Shown in pieces: positions 1 through 8,900 of a stretch of 41,148 nucleotides of DNA (positions are counted from its first letter, which is position 1; each line of letters starts with the position of its first letter). Source of the stretch: an uncultured Bacteroidales bacterium (GTDB taxonomy: Bacteria; Bacteroidota; Bacteroidia; Bacteroidales; Paludibacteraceae); NCBI GenBank assembly GCA_903911085.1, contig CAIWCC010000269.1, forward strand, positions 1 to 41,148, written 5' to 3'. Below the pieces are notes generated by a model, which was not told where the DNA came from, searched no databases, and saw nothing but the letters and a program-made list of their open reading frames with translations. The position numbers and the translations under genes were made by a program.

Positions 1-126
1 ATGTCGGGTACAAAGAAAAGCTATATATCAAAGATTGAAAATGCGAAAGGGAATATTCAATTATCAACCTTAATACGGATTTTTGAGCAAGGGTTACATA
101 GAAAAGTAGGACTTACATTTTTGTAA
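1..126 (+). CDS. C-terminal fragment of an XRE-family helix-turn-helix regulator (partial)
   Basis: The window opens inside a reading frame that ends with TAA at 124-126. The 41 visible residues contain the pattern SGTKKSYISKIENAKG followed by a short helix starting LSTLIRIFEQG. This matches the recognition helix and following helix of XRE/HipB/HigA-type DNA-binding domains, where 'S.ISKIENG' is the usual signature. The ATG at position 1 may be an internal methionine, since helices 1 and 2 of the fold are missing and would lie left of the window. The protein ends shortly after the HTH, as small antitoxin-like or solitary XRE regulators do. Whether a toxin gene precedes it cannot be seen. Confidence 0.7.
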   Translation: MSGTKKSYISKIENAKGNIQLSTLIRIFEQGLHRKVGLTFL

Positions 127-335
127 ATCTCCACCTCAGTTGTTCGTAGGCATTAACAAATTCACATAGTTTAGGTTAAGCGCATGGCTTCGCCCACATT
201 GCGGCTATTATGAAAGCTTTGCTTTCAATATTAAAACATATTTGGCAGTTATTCATAAATTGAATTTCAGCCGATTATGTTTTTTAAAGGATTGAAATCC
301 ACTGTAGTAATAAGAAAAATTGAAGTCATACTTGG

Positions 336-371
336 GACAACCGCCTTCGCGAGAAAGCTATCGGGGTTGTC
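336..371. repeat. Inverted repeat GACAACC...GGTTGTC
   Basis: Arms GACAACC (336-342) and GGTTGTC (365-371) are exact reverse complements around a 22-nt G+C-richer centre that includes TTCGCGAGAAAGC. The centre is clearly richer in G+C than its surroundings, which suggests a dispersed intergenic repeat. That it recurs elsewhere in the genome is a guess; no second copy lies in this window. Confidence 0.4.
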
Positions 372-420
372 GTTATAAAAGTGATTGTATGAATTCAAAT
401 CATGCTATCACTGGTGAAAA

Positions 421-458
421 AAAACAATCAACTAGGATTTGTCCTTGTTGATTGTTTT
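421..458 (-). terminator. Rho-independent terminator of the 5607-517 operon
   Basis: A 17-bp stem with one mismatch and a 4-nt loop: AAAACAATCAAC and TAGGA on the left, TCCTT and GTTGATTGTTTT on the right. Read on the minus strand the stem is followed by a run of T (from the A-run ending at 424), and it lies about 60 nt past the stop codon of the beta-helix gene. The plus-strand side also has TTTT, so it may work in both directions. Confidence 0.8.
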
Positions 459-516
459 ACGTTTAAATTTACTATGAATGCGACTTTTGCGCATTTCATT
501 AAGCAATGTTTTCATT

Positions 517-2823
517 TTATCTATTCACCGCATCCTCATACGCCTTATCACCAGCAGTACCACGGTTGAATAAACCTCCAGTTTCGGTTTTGCTAACAAT
601 GCGAGTTCGGTAGGCGTCCAGTTGCAATCCAATTTTTGGTAACGCAGTATTCAAATCTGGAAATTTGCTGATAATTTGAGCGTTGGTGGTTTGTAAATCC
701 ATGTTTGAATAATCTTTAAATCCTGCATCAACTATTTTTGGAATGGAAATATTATCCGAAATTGTGATTGTTCCATTTTTAGATTTTGTGAAACCTTTTC
801 CTTGAACTTCCACATTATCAATTAGTTTACAGCCATTTGGATATTCGGGATGCCAAAGTGTGTCCAAAGTAGCTTTCCACAACGAATCAGTTGGAGGATA
901 ATTGTATGTTGCCATCAACTGCTTTCCGTAGCTTTTCCAAGGTTCCATATCTGGTTTCATGTCCCGCACTGCTTTGCCATAATTATTCGAAATCCAATAT
1001 TTGCGGGCAATACCACGGTCGTCAGCCGAACCACTTGACGAACAGTCAATTATCAAATTATTTTTGCCGATATTGTGATGACCTCCTCCAAAGAGAAATG
1101 GTTTGATAGCACCCTGAACAATGTTATGATGGAAATTTTTTCCACTCGTGCCGTCGTCGGAATAAAGTCCGTTGGCACGATTCAAATGATGTGCAAAATT
1201 ATAACGTATTTCATTTCCGTAACATGTCCAACCACCATAACCGTAATATGCGCCCATGTCGTACACTTTCAATGCCACATTGTGAATTTCGTTGTATTCA
1301 AACGTACAATTATTGATTAATAACGTGCTGAAACCACCTGCTGGAATATCGTGAATGAGGTTATTTGCAAATCGAATTCCGATGCTGTTTTTTACAAATA
1401 TAGCATATAAATAAGTCAGTTTTCCGGTGTGATGAATGTGGTTGTTTATCACTAAATCGTTCGATGGAAATAATTTGGCCCGATTTCCTGTATTGATAAT
1501 ATTAAACCCTACGCCGCCAGTTTCAAAAATATTGTTCGATTGAAAAATGTTGTTTGATCCGCTGTCTTCGTTTATGCCACTTGCACCTACATTACGGACA
1601 GAACAGCCTGCTATTGTGATATTTGTAGCATTTTTCAAGTCAAAACCATTGCCCTGGCTTCCTTCTACAGTTATTGCTATAAATTGAATATTAGAGGCTC
1701 CGTTCAGTGTAACAATTGCTTCACTTTTATCGGCTATATAAGTGGTTACTTTAGTCAAGTTTTTTGATGGTAAGTAATAGATTTTCTTGTCTTTAAAGTC
1801 AAAAGCCCATTCTCCTGGTTGGTCTATTTCGTCCAAATAATTGATGGCACACCATTTTTCTTTGCCATCTCCAACACGGTACGATTTTGCTAAATCAGCG
1901 GCGGGACTGTACTTGCTGCCCATGCCTTGGTTGGCATTTACCGACATTTTAATCCAGTTTTCGGCACTATTTATTTCCGCAACTTTCACTGTATAAGCTT
2001 CCCACGGAATTCGCCAAAATCCTTTTAACCACAGATTGTGTCCGCTTTCAATTGATTTTCTCCAACGTTCAACTCGATTTGTTCCGTCCAAATCTATTTC
2101 GTTGGTGGCATCTTTATCAGTTGGATTTCCTCCTGTACCAAAGTAAAATGAAACTAAATCCTTTGATCCATTGCAAGTTGTCCAACCAGATTCGTTCGCG
2201 CCACGGATATTTTCGTTCAAGTTTGGCCATTGTGCTATCGGTTGTCTTGCATCGTCAACAAACAAATCAAATAATGTCCAATTTATAAATTTATCGGCAA
2301 AAGTAGCTGAGTTTTTAACGGCAAGTGAACTGATGTCCAATTCTCGTAAATCATCTGCTTTTACTTTTGGATGAACTCGTTTTCGTGCATCATTGCTGAG
2401 TGGTTTCCAAAGTTCGGGTTGAATTATCTTACCATTAAACAGCGAAACCGCTTCCTTATTGAAAGCTCTGTAAATGATTGGTTTATCTACTGTTCCGTTA
2501 TCGGCAGCAGTAAATGCCAATGTGGATGCAAGATCGTAGCGACCTCCACGAAGCCAAACTGTAACGCCATTTGCAGGTAAATCAGAATTGCTTTTTAGGG
2601 CACGAATAAAATTTTGTGCTTTCGCAATGGTTTTCCATGGTTTACTATTGGTTCCATCGTTATTATCATTGCCAGTAGTTGAAACGTAAAGTTCTAAACC
2701 TGTTTTGATATTTGGTCCCCAACCGAGGTCGGGTAGGGCAGCCATAACTTTTGTTCCAGATATAACTGAAAAAAATAAGACTGTGAATAATAATTGGAAA
2801 AATTTTGTTTTTAGTTTTTTCAT
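517..2823 (-). CDS. Secreted right-handed beta-helix protein (possible GH141-like or pectate-lyase-fold enzyme)
   Basis: 768 residues beginning MKKLKTKFFQLLFTVLFF, a typical signal peptide ending near VMA, so the product is exported. Residues ~45-115 hold a DUF1565-like start (LYVSTTGNDNNDGT, then a WLRGGRYDL motif); the centre (~370-620) is rich in N-N-I/V-I repeats typical of parallel beta-helix coils. 'DEIDQPGEWAFD' around residue 340 is shared with the paralogue at 28499-30550 ('EEIDQPGEWCID'). Enzymes with this layout include GH141 alpha-L-fucosidases/xylanases and polysaccharide lyases, so a role in sugar-chain cleavage is likely but the reaction is not assignable. There is no type IX sorting domain. 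It is the second gene of an operon, 21 nt after the heparinase-like gene, and is followed by a strong terminator. Confidence 0.75.
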   Translation of the reverse strand: MKKLKTKFFQLLFTVLFFSVISGTKVMAALPDLGWGPNIKTGLELYVSTTGNDNNDGTNSKPWKTIAKAQNFIRALKSNSDLPANGVTVWLRGGRYDLASTLAFTAADNGTVDKPIIYRAFNKEAVSLFNGKIIQPELWKPLSNDARKRVHPKVKADDLRELDISSLAVKNSATFADKFINWTLFDLFVDDARQPIAQWPNLNENIRGANESGWTTCNGSKDLVSFYFGTGGNPTDKDATNEIDLDGTNRVERWRKSIESGHNLWLKGFWRIPWEAYTVKVAEINSAENWIKMSVNANQGMGSKYSPAADLAKSYRVGDGKEKWCAINYLDEIDQPGEWAFDFKDKKIYYLPSKNLTKVTTYIADKSEAIVTLNGASNIQFIAITVEGSQGNGFDLKNATNITIAGCSVRNVGASGINEDSGSNNIFQSNNIFETGGVGFNIINTGNRAKLFPSNDLVINNHIHHTGKLTYLYAIFVKNSIGIRFANNLIHDIPAGGFSTLLINNCTFEYNEIHNVALKVYDMGAYYGYGGWTCYGNEIRYNFAHHLNRANGLYSDDGTSGKNFHHNIVQGAIKPFLFGGGHHNIGKNNLIIDCSSSGSADDRGIARKYWISNNYGKAVRDMKPDMEPWKSYGKQLMATYNYPPTDSLWKATLDTLWHPEYPNGCKLIDNVEVQGKGFTKSKNGTITISDNISIPKIVDAGFKDYSNMDLQTTNAQIISKFPDLNTALPKIGLQLDAYRTRIVSKTETGGLFNRGTAGDKAYEDAVNR

Positions 2824-2844
2824 AATACTATTTATTAGATGTTT

Positions 2845-5607
2845 TTATTTGCAAATAATCAGCTTGTTAGTCCTTTCTATCAAGCCATTAGTAGCTTTTA
2901 CGATGTAATGTTTTTCCTTTAATTTTGAAGTGTTTATAACTATTTCATTGTTTGGTGAATAAGTTTTTAGAATAACTTTTCCGCTTAAATTAATAATAGA
3001 AATTGTTGAATTCCCAACATTTTTCAACCGAATTGAATCACTTGCTGGATTTGGAGTAATTGAAAAATCTAGCTTTTCTGAATTCAACTTTTTTGTGTTT
3101 GTTGCCAGTAAATTTACATTTGTAAGTCCGTTTAATACAGAAAACTCAAAATTTGTGACTTCGTCATTCCAAACAAAATTTAATTTTGATTTATCAGTAT
3201 TCCAAGTAGTTACAGGTAATTGTTCGCCGTCTAAAAATGGAAAGAGCAATACTTTAAAATCAGGTGAAATGGAATTGCTTTCGCAAACCAAACGGTCACC
3301 TTTGTAGCTTTTTCCATCGCCAGTGACATACCAAGTTGTGTCTAATTTAGCAGGTGGTGTTCCTGTTTGATAATCACGTTGATTCAACATTCTAACGAGC
3401 AAACGTCTGTTTCCAGCACTTTCTTTCATTATTATATCGTATATGCCATTTCCTTTTTCGGTAGTTGATTCTATAACAACATCAGCTGCTAACTGCATGG
3501 TCCATTTATAATTATGAGTTTGAGGATCTTTTTTTACATCGTCTACTACCAATAAAAATGGATGTTTGCCTCTAACCATATTCATCGACCTATAGACTTT
3601 TTCCATTGGATTATAAGGTCGTTTAATCATAGTTTCACGATACCCGGCAGGTGAATTCCAAGCTGCGAAATCGTAAAATGGAATGTTGTAGAAATTTTCA
3701 TTAGAAGTATTTGTTTTGAAATCATTCAATGTTTCAGTTACTTTTGTCCACGGTTGTTTTCCTGCATCGGTTTTACCAAGTAACGGATTGTCTTTTCCAG
3801 GTGCTTGAGCACTCCAACTCCATTCCCATGAGTAAGCATAAGTAGCATCTCCTGTGGCTTTTGATAGTATAGAACCTGAAGTCCAATTTAGAAGTTTGCC
3901 CGGTTGACGTAATTTATTTCCTTCGAGATTGGTAATTTTTGTGGCTATATCATCTACAAAAATACAACTGTGAGCTTCGGAAACATCATAGTATGCACCA
4001 CCAGCTGCATTACGCAATGGAACCCAAATGCGTCCGTGCGAACTCAACGTAAAACTATTGCGGTCCGCATTGGTATGACCACCAAGGTTTTGACGAACAT
4101 TGAAAATGGTTTGAAGCGCATTGGTACTCCAGTCGCTACGCATAATAACTTGTCCACGGTCTGTTTCAAAAAAATCAAGATTTTTGAGTGCTGTTTGTGC
4201 TTTGGTACTAAAATCAGTAGGTTCCCAATCAGTTATATATGCTTGAAGTACAGAATAATAATCGTGATAACTGGTGGTGCATGGATCTAAAATACCGCCC
4301 GAATAATCCGCCATTTCTTGATTGTTAACGATATTTCCCACATAATTTCTCCACATAAAATCTGCACCATCGTTGTTTGGAAAAGCCCATTTAAAACCGA
4401 CAGCATCAATTACTGAAAATTTGTATTTTCCAAGTTGCACATTTGTTCCACTTCCACCCAAGGCGTCATCACCAGTAAATGAGTACCCAAACGGTTGGCA
4501 CAAAGCTGGCAAGTAATTAGTTCCAAAGGCGCGTAAATGGGGATGACCAAGCATACTATAACCTCGACGTGCAAGTGCAATCTGGTAGCCTGTATTCATG
4601 TAGTTTTTTCCAAGTCCTTCCCAGCCACAACCACTTTCGTAAAAACCGTATGATACAAATTTGTAAAAAACTTTTGCCCAATCGTGAGTCAATGATGGTT
4701 TGTAGCCGGTTTCGCCTTCTATTGCCAGATTTGGAATAATTTCAAAGCTATTCAATCCAGTCCAGTTACTTAAAGTGGCATAAGGCTCCACAGTATTCCC
4801 ATATCTAGGTACTTCAGGAGTCATCATTGCAATTGCTTTTCTAACAGTATCGCGCTGTCCGTCAGTCATTGCCCAATAATTTAAATCGTAGGCAATAGGG
4901 AAAGCCATTCCTCCAATTTTGGTGTAATTTACTGCACTCAAACCATTGCAGGATGCCGCAAATGCATAAGTTGTCATTGCTTTGGCAAGCTTTTTAGCTC
5001 TGGCCTGATAAGTCACTTTTGTGTCGGGGTCGTAATTGTTTTTATAAATCAAGCATTCAAATGCTTCCATTGATAACATATTAGAAAACGCACCAGTTGC
5101 ACCTCCATTTTTAAGTTTTACAAGTGTATATCCCGAAGTATCACCAGCTGCAAAAGCATCGTAAATTGGTTTCATGTCCCAATATCCGGTATTTGCAATA
5201 TAGGCCTGCCCCAAACTGTTTTTGGAGTATGACGCATTTCTATTGTAAGTGCCATTTGTATAACCTAAATGCAGCAAAGTGGTAAAAGCATGACGTTTTC
5301 TATTCAACTCTTTTCCGTTTATAGTGGAATTTAATCTGTTGCGAATTTCCGTTGTGTCTTCAGGATTGAAAAAAATACGCGGATGTATGCCTACAGCAGG
5401 TGCATGTTTCAAAGTACGAACCCCAGAATAATCAAAAGTCCAGGTTCGTGTGCCTAGTTCGGCAGTATTGAAGTTTTTCCATTGATAATCAAATCCTCCT
5501 ACTTGCGTTTGACCAATTTTACTTTGGTCGGCTTCCCAGTTTTGAGCTTGTAATACTTGCATTATCAATAATTCGATAAGTAGAAATCGTAAAATTCTCA
5601 TATACAT
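2845..5607 (-). CDS. Heparinase II/III-like polysaccharide lyase with type IX sorting domain
   Basis: The best start is ATG at 5607 (MYMRILRFLLIELLIMQV, a signal peptide ending ..LQA); ATG at 5601 is also possible, and upstream only a TTG extends the frame. About 920 residues. 'GIHPRIFF' (~85) begins an alpha-helical toroid; 'GHTNADRNSF' (His511) lies in the beta-sandwich heparinase II/III domain; the C-terminus (ITPNPASDSI...) is a type IX secretion sorting domain. Where the family usually has NNH, this protein has SNW (Trp282), while Tyr336 and Tyr341 are present in the EG..KNYMNTGY segment. It is paralogous to the protein at 31492-35877. By family it would cleave a uronic-acid-containing polysaccharide by beta-elimination outside the cell, but the missing His makes activity uncertain. 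First gene of its operon. Confidence 0.8.
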   Translation of the reverse strand: MYMRILRFLLIELLIMQVLQAQNWEADQSKIGQTQVGGFDYQWKNFNTAELGTRTWTFDYSGVRTLKHAPAVGIHPRIFFNPEDTTEIRNRLNSTINGKELNRKRHAFTTLLHLGYTNGTYNRNASYSKNSLGQAYIANTGYWDMKPIYDAFAAGDTSGYTLVKLKNGGATGAFSNMLSMEAFECLIYKNNYDPDTKVTYQARAKKLAKAMTTYAFAASCNGLSAVNYTKIGGMAFPIAYDLNYWAMTDGQRDTVRKAIAMMTPEVPRYGNTVEPYATLSNWTGLNSFEIIPNLAIEGETGYKPSLTHDWAKVFYKFVSYGFYESGCGWEGLGKNYMNTGYQIALARRGYSMLGHPHLRAFGTNYLPALCQPFGYSFTGDDALGGSGTNVQLGKYKFSVIDAVGFKWAFPNNDGADFMWRNYVGNIVNNQEMADYSGGILDPCTTSYHDYYSVLQAYITDWEPTDFSTKAQTALKNLDFFETDRGQVIMRSDWSTNALQTIFNVRQNLGGHTNADRNSFTLSSHGRIWVPLRNAAGGAYYDVSEAHSCIFVDDIATKITNLEGNKLRQPGKLLNWTSGSILSKATGDATYAYSWEWSWSAQAPGKDNPLLGKTDAGKQPWTKVTETLNDFKTNTSNENFYNIPFYDFAAWNSPAGYRETMIKRPYNPMEKVYRSMNMVRGKHPFLLVVDDVKKDPQTHNYKWTMQLAADVVIESTTEKGNGIYDIIMKESAGNRRLLVRMLNQRDYQTGTPPAKLDTTWYVTGDGKSYKGDRLVCESNSISPDFKVLLFPFLDGEQLPVTTWNTDKSKLNFVWNDEVTNFEFSVLNGLTNVNLLATNTKKLNSEKLDFSITPNPASDSIRLKNVGNSTISIINLSGKVILKTYSPNNEIVINTSKLKEKHYIVKATNGLIERTNKLIICK

Positions 5608-5631
5608 TTTTTTAAGGGTTTTAATCAAATG

Positions 5632-5639
5632 CAAAAATA
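5632..5639 (-). promoter_or_regulatory. -7 box TATTTTTG of the heparinase-like operon
   Basis: Read on the minus strand the sequence is TATTTTTG, matching the Bacteroidota -7 consensus TAnnTTTG, 24 nt upstream of the ATG at 5607. No clear -33 TTG is found at the usual distance; instead the 21-bp direct repeats end 15 nt upstream, which fits an activator-dependent promoter. Confidence 0.5.
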
Positions 5640-5654
5640 AATATTCCAAAATAT

Positions 5655-5696
5655 ACAGAGTATTATTATTGTTTCAAAAATACAGATTATTGTACC
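5655..5696 (-). promoter_or_regulatory. Putative AraC/HTCS operator: two 21-bp direct repeats
   Basis: On the minus strand two 21-nt units (5696-5676 and 5675-5655) both carry G, two variable bases, then ACAATAAT, exactly 21 bp apart, or two helical turns. The unit fits GNNACAATNNT, also found twice with 21-bp spacing upstream of 22027. A tandem site next to the -7 box is what AraC-type HTH dimers bind. Assignment to the adjacent HTCS is inference. Confidence 0.5.
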
Positions 5697-5899
5697 AAAG
5701 TTGTTTTACACAAGCTAATAGATAGAATGAAGTTTAAAAAAAATAAATGTAACATTATACCAAAAATTTGGAAACATTTATTCGATAAATTATGTTATGA
5801 AAAAATATCTTTGTAATAACTGTTATTGATAATTAATAAATTACCTTTGATTTAGATGAATTAAAAACTTGCATTATTAGTTGAATAAAAAAAAATAAC

Positions 5900-5907
5900 T
5901 ATATTTG
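5900..5907 (+). promoter_or_regulatory. -7 box TATATTTG of the HTCS gene
   Basis: TATATTTG fits TAnnTTTG, 27 nt upstream of the ATG at 5935. A TTG at 5881-5883 lies 16 nt upstream, shorter than the usual 19-21 nt spacing, so the -33 element is weak. Confidence 0.5.
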
Positions 5908-5934
5908 CATCCAACCTTAAAAAATATCTAACAC

Positions 5935-8900
5935 ATGCGTTTAAAAATCTTGATTTTATGGGTTTTAATAACTCCATTTTGTCTTTTTGCACAAGTTGAG
6001 TCGTTTCAATTTAGTAATTTATCAGTTAGAGATGGATTGTCGCAAAACACTGTAATACGAATTTTGCAAGATAGTAAAAACTACATGTGGTTTTGCACCC
6101 GCGATGGTTTGAACCGTTACGATGGAACATCTTTCAAAGTATATAGGTTTTCGTTGAGTAATGAAAACAGTATAAGCAGCAGCGATGTAACAAGTATTTC
6201 GGAAAACAAAGATGGTACTTTTTGGATTGGAACTCACAATGGATTAAATCATTTTGATCCTCAAAAAGATAAGTTTATTCGTTATTTTCATTCCGAAACA
6301 GACAAAAATTCTCCCTCAAGTTCAACCATTAAACTTCTATTGACTGACAAATCGGGAAATACATGGATTAGTACCACAAAAGGACTAGATTTGTATGACA
6401 AAAAAACTAATACTTTCAAACATATTTACACCAACGATGCTGTAATATGGGTTACTCAACGTGCCAATGGAGATATATGTTTTGCTTCTGTTCGCGATGG
6501 ATTATATGTTTATAATACAAGTAATTGCCAGCTAATCAATTATCCTTTACCTGCCAATGACTATATTTATTCACTTTTCGAAGACTCAAACCATGATCTT
6601 TGGGCAGGAATGTGGTCAAATAGTTTAAAAAAATGGAATCCTGTTACTAAGAAATTTGAACAGGTGCCGCTTAATATGGCTAAAGGTAAATCGTTTGATC
6701 ATGAGCAAATTGGTTATATGGTTGAATATAAACCAGGTTTTTTGATGTTGGCTACCAGAAAAGGTCTTCTGATATATAATACAAAATCTAAAACTGTAAT
6801 ACAGAGACTTAGCAGTAAAAATAATCAGTTGAAAGATGAAAAAGTTATCACTTTATATAAAGATAAAAGTAAGAATATTTGGATTGGAAGTTGGAATGGT
6901 GGCATAGATTTTTATAGTCCGTTCAGCAATTATTTTAAACAAGTTACACCCATATTGCCTGACAAAGAGTTAGTTGGTTGTATAAATTCTATTACAGAAA
7001 TTAACGGACTTCTTTGGATGGCTACCGATAATGGTTTGATAGCTTTCAATCGTCAAACAAATAATTATCAAGTAATTCCATTAAAATCAGAATCAGCATT
7101 TAATGAAGTAAAATCAATTTTCAGAGATAATGATAAGCTTTGGGTTAGCATTTATGCGGGTGGACTCCATGTGTTAAATCTAAATTCAAAGAAAATAGAA
7201 CGTACAATAGCCAACTTTAATTTTGGATACGTAAAATCAATGACTAAAGATGGCGTAGGTAATTATTGGATTGCAACAGGTACGAATGATCCTTTTTTGA
7301 TGTACGATAATAAAAATAATTTATTGATTAAACGTTTCGAAATCAAAGGTTCAAAACAATTATTTGCCCCTGTAAATGTACAAGATGTGATTCTGGAAAA
7401 AGATCAAACTATATGGGTTGGAACACGGGCAGATGGTCTTTATCGATACAATTTTAAAACTAAAGAACTATCTCATTTTGTTGCAATAGCCGATTCAACA
7501 TCAATTAGTAACAATCATGTGAGTGTGCTATTTAAAGACTCTAAAAATAATCTTTGGGTTGGTACTTATGGTGGTGGTATTTGTTTGTATAACTCTATAA
7601 ATAATACATTTAGAACTTTTGATAATAAAAATGGTTTGTTAAATAATGCAATTTGTGGAATTGTTGAGGATAAAGATCAGTCTCTTTGGATATCAACACT
7701 CGAAGGAATTTCGCATTTTTACCCCCGAACCAAAAACTTTGATAATTATAATAATAGTAATGGATATCCTATTCAAGAAACGGTTCCACATGGCTCTATA
7801 AAGTTGGCTGATAATACAATAATTGTTGGAGGTGTTAATTCTTTTGTGTCGTTTAATCCGTCAGATATTGTAAAGAATCCCATCGTTCCTAACATTGTTA
7901 TAAGCAAATTCAAAGTATGGGCAGATAATGTTTCTGAAATTGCATCTACCTCAGAATCAATATATCCCAACAAGGAAGTTCAACTTAAGTACTATCAGGC
8001 GGCATTTACAATATATTTTGCTGCTTTGAATTACGTGTTCCCCAATAAAAATCAATATTCTTATATGCTCGAAGGATTTGATAAAAACTGGAACTCTGTT
8101 ATCAACGAACGATCGGCTACTTATACTAATATACCTCCCGGACATTATACTTTCCATGTTAAAGCTTGTAATAATGATGGAATTTGGAATAATGTAGGGA
8201 CTTCGTTTGATATAAATATACTTCCACCACCTTGGAAAACTTGGTGGGCATACTTTATTTATTTTATTTTAATTGTGGCTATTTTAAGTGGTTTTATTTA
8301 TTACATACTCAATAAGCAAAAACTCGAAACGGATATAACTATCAAGCAGATAGAACAACGAAATTTGGAAGACAACCACCAATTGAGGGTGCGACTTTTC
8401 ACCAATTTTTCACACGAATTGCGTACGCCACTTACTTTAATTATTGGACCATTGAACGAAATACTTTCCAAAAATGAATTGCCTCAGTGGTTACGTCCAA
8501 AACTAGAACTTATTTTTAAAAATGCTCAACGATTATTGTGGTTAGTAAATCAATTAATGGATTTTCGTAAATTAGAATCTGGATTTATGAAACCAAATGT
8601 TTCTCAGGTAGATTTTAATCTCTTTGTAGAGGATATTTTATTATCGTTCAAAGAATTAGCTACTACAAAAGAGATTTCTATCGAACTTGAAAACAAAAAT
8701 AAAAATATTGATACCTGGTTTGATCCCATTTTACTTGAGAAAGTGTTTTTTAACTTATTATCCAATGCTTTTAAACATACCAATGTAAATGGTGAAGTTA
8801 AAATATTGGTTGACGAAATTGATTCTGTGGAAATAAAGAAAATAACTAATGCAATTTTTCCATTGCAAGGTGCTTTATTTATACAAATTTCGGATAATGG

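Larger units (their letters stand above)
127..516. other. Gene-free stretch with inverted repeats
   Basis: No convincing reading frame in either strand over 390 nt. It holds a small perfect hairpin (TGAAAGC, loop TTT, GCTTTCA at 211-227), a larger inverted repeat at 336-371 and the terminator of the minus-strand operon at 421-458, described separately. Confidence 0.6.
5608..5934. other. Divergent intergenic region between the lyase operon and the HTCS gene
   Basis: 327 nt, very AT-rich, no reading frame. It holds the operator-like repeats and -7 box of the leftward operon near 5632-5696 and a -7 box for the rightward HTCS gene at 5900-5907. Between about 5700 and 5890 nothing else was recognised. 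Confidence 0.7.

Noticed and set aside
5608-5649. Upstream extension of the heparinase-like gene to a TTG at 5649
   Set aside because: It would place charged residues before the signal peptide and run over the -7 box; ATG 5607 or 5601 fits better.
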